DNA of 9,788 nucleotides, taken from positions 1 to 9,788 of the forward strand of contig CALEJC010000156.1 of the NCBI GenBank assembly GCA_937898205.1, written 5' to 3'. Positions 7,515 through 9,788 of the stretch are shown in pieces. The position numbers and the translations under genes are program-made. The notes below the pieces were generated by a model. It worked only from the letters and a program-made list of their open reading frames with translations. It was not told where the DNA came from and did not search any database. Within the stretch, counting starts at the first letter, position 1. Each line of letters opens with the position of its first letter. The stretch is from an uncultured Bacteroidales bacterium. GTDB lineage: Bacteria; Bacteroidota; Bacteroidia; Bacteroidales; UBA932.

Positions 7515-8870
7515 CTATACTAAGCCCTGGTCTACCATCGCATTGGCCACCTTGATAAAGCCTGCGATATTGGCGCCCTTGACATAATTGATATATCCGT
7601 CTTCCTCTTTGCCATACTTGATGCAGGCTTCGTGGATGTCAGACATGATACGATGAAGATGCTCGTCGACCTCCTCTGCTGTCCACTTCTGACGGATAGA
7701 ATTCTGAGTCATCTCCAAGCCTGAAGTGGCCACACCGCCGGCATTTGAAGCCTTGCCTGGCGAATACAGCACTTTTGCCTTTTGGAGGATAGCGATTGCA
7801 TCAGGAGTTGTCGGCATATTCGCACCTTCAACCACGCAGTAGCAGCCGTTATCCACGAGCATCTGCGCTTCCTGCGCATTAAGCTCGTTCTGAGTTGCAC
7901 AAGGCATGGCGATATCGCAGGCAATCTTCCATGGACGCTCGCCAGGGAAGTACTGTGCGTGTGGATATTTAACTACATATTCTTTAATGCGCGCTCTGCG
8001 TATATTCTTGATTTCCTGCACATAAGCCATCTTCTCCTCATCAAATCCTTCAGGATCATAGATAAAGCCGTCAGAGTCAGAAAGCGTGAGCACCTTGGCG
8101 CCTAAACGCATCGCCTTCTGTGCTGCATACTGGGCCACATTACCTGATCCGCTGACCAAGACTTTCTGACCATCAAAAGACTTGCCGGCAAGAGCAAGCA
8201 TCTCAGATGCAAAGTAGCACACTCCATAACCGGTGGCCTGTGTACGCAGGAGACTACCGCCCCAACCCAGACCTTTACCTGTGAGCGTGCCGGTAAATTC
8301 ATCACGAAGTCTCTTATACTGTCCGAAAAGATAACCTATCTCTCTACCACCGACTCCGATATCACCGGCAGGAACATCGGTATTAGGACCGATATGCCTT
8401 TGGAGCTCTGTCATAAAGCTCTGACAGAAGCGCATCACCTCAGCGTCCGACTTTCCACGAGGGTTGAAGTCAGATCCACCTTTACCACCACCCATAGGGA
8501 GTGTGGTCAAGGCATTTTTGAAGGTCTGCTCAAAAGCGAGGAATTTGATGATACTCAAGTTTACACTTGCATGGAAGCGTATACCGCCCTTATAAGGACC
8601 GATGGCGCTATTCATCTGGACTCTGTAGCCACGGTTGATCTGGATCTCTCCTTTATCATCCATCCATGGCACTCTAAACATAACAACCCTCTCAGGCTCT
8701 ACCATCCTTTCGAGGATTTTCTGATCCATCAGATATGGATAGGCTGTCACATAGGGAGCGACGCTCTCTACTACTTCCCTGACTGCCTGATGAAACTCGC
8801 TCTCACCAGGGTTACGAGCGATCAGCTCAGACATAAATCGCTCAACGAATTTTTCTGTAAACTTGTCCAT
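7515..8870 (-). CDS. gdhA: glutamate dehydrogenase, hexameric, probably NADP-specific
   Basis: Reversibly aminates 2-oxoglutarate to glutamate with NAD(P)H; in gut-type Bacteroidota this is a main route of ammonia assimilation. The 451 residues match the hexameric bacterial family (about 445-450). Substrate and catalytic residues are all visible: K94 (GPYKGG), K118 (FEQTFKNA), K130 (PMGGGKGG) and D170 (DVPAGDIGVGGRE). The Rossmann fold begins at VLVSGSGNVA (237-246). SDSDG at 264-268, at the end of the second beta strand, is the form usual in NADP-dependent enzymes, whereas the Clostridium NAD enzyme carries GPDG there, so NADP preference is inferred. The start ATG lies about 30 nt after a TAAATTTG box. 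The PAP2 gene ends 69 nt upstream without a terminator hairpin, so some read-through is possible. The stop codon is 17 nt before the receiver/PPDK_N gene. Confidence 0.96.
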   Translation of the reverse strand: MDKFTEKFVERFMSELIARNPGESEFHQAVREVVESVAPYVTAYPYLMDQKILERMVEPERVVMFRVPWMDDKGEIQINRGYRVQMNSAIGPYKGGIRFHASVNLSIIKFLAFEQTFKNALTTLPMGGGKGGSDFNPRGKSDAEVMRFCQSFMTELQRHIGPNTDVPAGDIGVGGREIGYLFGQYKRLRDEFTGTLTGKGLGWGGSLLRTQATGYGVCYFASEMLALAGKSFDGQKVLVSGSGNVAQYAAQKAMRLGAKVLTLSDSDGFIYDPEGFDEEKMAYVQEIKNIRRARIKEYVVKYPHAQYFPGERPWKIACDIAMPCATQNELNAQEAQMLVDNGCYCVVEGANMPTTPDAIAILQKAKVLYSPGKASNAGGVATSGLEMTQNSIRQKWTAEEVDEHLHRIMSDIHEACIKYGKEEDGYINYVKGANIAGFIKVANAMVDQGLV

Positions 8871-8899
8871 ATTAAAGCATTTGAACTAACTAACGGAGA

Positions 8900-8907
8900 C
8901 AAATTTA
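8900..8907 (-). promoter_or_regulatory. candidate -7 box of a gdhA promoter
   Basis: The minus strand reads TAAATTTG here, an exact fit to the Bacteroidota TAnnTTTG box, 29 nt upstream of the gdhA ATG. No TTG or TTTG is found 19-21 nt further upstream, so the -33 part is missing or depends on an activator. It lies in the only gap before gdhA, which makes it the best candidate for an internal promoter. Confidence 0.42.
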
Positions 8908-8939
8908 AGAAAAATCGTTTTAAATAGCTTGAGATTATT

Positions 8940-9686
8940 TTAAAAACTCATAGAAACACCGAGAGCAACAGTATTTCCTCCCACCATCGGATATACAAAG
9001 GCCTCATGACCTGTGATCCTATACATCATTTCACGGGTATACGGGAGCAACCAATAGCCGATCCTTGCGCTCAAGATACCGACACCGGCTCCTGCAATCA
9101 CATCTGTCACCCAATGTTTGTTATTATATACTCTGAGTGCGGCGACAGCCGTCGCGAGAGTATAAGCACCCACTCCGATCAGCGGATACTCTTCGCCATA
9201 TTCCATGCGCACCAACTCTGCACCCATGAAGACTCTTGCCGAATGTCCGGAAGGAAAAGAGTGATTGTCCGAGCCGTCAGGACGCTCGACACCAAACAGA
9301 CATTTCGCGCCATGAGTGATCGCCAGCGTGGCAACGGTGGAAGTCGCTATCACCAATGTGCGGTCTACATAATTATGCTTGGCATCCAGCCCCACAAGAC
9401 TAAGACCATAATATGAAAGGTGAGGCAGAAACTGCAAATATGTATCAATCTCCGTGGTCCTGTCTCCCCTCCACTCCAGCACATCGTCCCTTACATCAAT
9501 CACAAGGTCCTTTACCTCCGGAATGAAGCCCAAAGACCCGGCAGCCATCAAGGATGCCGGCAATATCAACTCCTTGGGATTGAAGCTACTCACCCTGCTG
9601 CTATCCCTGCGTTGCTCTATCATCTGAGCATTGAGGGAAAGACAGAGAGAAAGCAGAATTACTAGACTCAACAACTTTTTCATCAT
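8940..9686 (-). CDS. exported PAP2-family phosphatase
   Basis: A 248-residue type 2 phosphatidic acid phosphatase-like protein. Family members remove phosphate from lipid phosphates, undecaprenyl diphosphate or lipid A in the envelope. All three signature motifs are intact with canonical spacing: K128-x6-R135-P136, P145-S-G-H148, and R185-x5-H191-x3-D195; H148 and H191 are the expected catalytic histidines. Residues 1-20 form a signal peptide (MMKK, a Leu-rich core, then LNA before Q21), placing the protein in the periplasm or a membrane. Hydrophobic stretches around 40-56, 108-124, 167-184 and 195-215 may be membrane helices. The C-terminus ends in alternating residues with a final Phe, like a short outer-membrane beta strand. 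A lipid A 4'-phosphatase (LpxF-like), an undecaprenyl-diphosphate phosphatase or a phospholipid phosphatase are all possible; the sequence does not decide. It has its own promoter, and gdhA follows after 69 nt. Confidence 0.9.
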   Translation of the reverse strand: MMKKLLSLVILLSLCLSLNAQMIEQRRDSSRVSSFNPKELILPASLMAAGSLGFIPEVKDLVIDVRDDVLEWRGDRTTEIDTYLQFLPHLSYYGLSLVGLDAKHNYVDRTLVIATSTVATLAITHGAKCLFGVERPDGSDNHSFPSGHSARVFMGAELVRMEYGEEYPLIGVGAYTLATAVAALRVYNNKHWVTDVIAGAGVGILSARIGYWLLPYTREMMYRITGHEAFVYPMVGGNTVALGVSMSF

Positions 9687-9687
9687 T

Positions 9688-9718
9688 CAAAGATATTGAT
9701 AAAATCATTCAGGTCAAA
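9688..9718 (-). promoter_or_regulatory. near-consensus Bacteroidota promoter for the PAP2 gene
   Basis: On the minus strand TTTG (complement of 9715-9718), a 19-nt spacer and TATCTTTG (complement of 9688-9695) match both boxes of the TTTG / TAnnTTTG consensus exactly. The -7 box ends one base before the first ATG (9684-9686), so the predicted transcript would start at or within the start codons. Confidence 0.55.
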
Positions 9719-9730
9719 CACCCCGATAAC

Positions 9731-9762
9731 AAAAAGGCTGACTCATAAGAGCCAGCCTTTTT
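9731..9762. terminator. hairpin terminator upstream of the PAP2 gene
   Basis: AAAAAGGCTGACTC (9731-9744) pairs with GAGCCAGCCTTTTT (9749-9762) around an ATAA loop, with one A-C mismatch. The A run on one side and T run on the other make it usable in both directions. It most likely ends a minus-strand gene entering from the right: read on the minus strand, the last window bases contain a TAA at 9776-9778, 13 nt before the hairpin. Those few bases are too short to call a gene. The hairpin insulates the PAP2 gene from upstream transcription. Confidence 0.75.
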
Positions 9763-9788
9763 ATCATTGATCGGATTAAGCACCGAAG

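Noticed and set aside
9776..9788. End of a minus-strand gene at the right edge (TAA at 9776-9778 before the hairpin)
   Set aside because: Only three codons would be in the window, too little to support a coding call, although the following terminator makes it plausible.

Overview
The window reads as ordinary chromosome of a Bacteroidota member, most likely order Bacteroidales. Three things suggest this: the ThrA, Asd and glutamate dehydrogenase sequences look like Bacteroides-type proteins; no start codon has a Shine-Dalgarno sequence; and several intergenic gaps carry the Bacteroidota promoter pattern (TTTG or TTG, about 19-21 nt, then TAnnTTTG). No mobile elements, tRNA or rRNA genes, or CRISPR arrays were seen.

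Layout. (1) Positions 1-850, minus strand: the first 283 codons of a fold-type I PLP aminotransferase, cut by the window edge. (2) A 149-bp divergent gap holds a good promoter for the plus-strand genes. (3) Positions 1000-4460, plus strand: a two-gene unit of bifunctional aspartokinase/homoserine dehydrogenase (thrA) and aspartate-semialdehyde dehydrogenase (asd). Together they encode all three steps from aspartate to homoserine. (4) A strong bidirectional hairpin at 4487-4514 separates them from the convergent minus-strand genes. (5) Positions 4546-8870, minus strand: glutamate dehydrogenase (gdhA) followed after 17 nt by a 983-residue protein. That protein joins two receiver-like domains to a PEP-synthase/PPDK-type ATP-binding domain but lacks the usual phospho-histidine and PEP/pyruvate barrel domains. 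(6) Positions 8940-9686, minus strand: an exported PAP2-family phosphatase with its own near-consensus promoter placed almost on the start codon. (7) A second hairpin terminator lies at 9731-9762.

Functionally, the left half serves aspartate-family amino acid synthesis and the right half centres on ammonia assimilation. The most unusual item is the receiver/PPDK_N fusion downstream of gdhA. It has signal-receiver features, with one receiver site intact and one degenerate, plus an ATP-binding kinase-like core without its standard partner domains and a C-terminal domain of unknown role. A link to nitrogen or carbon status is an inference from gene order only.
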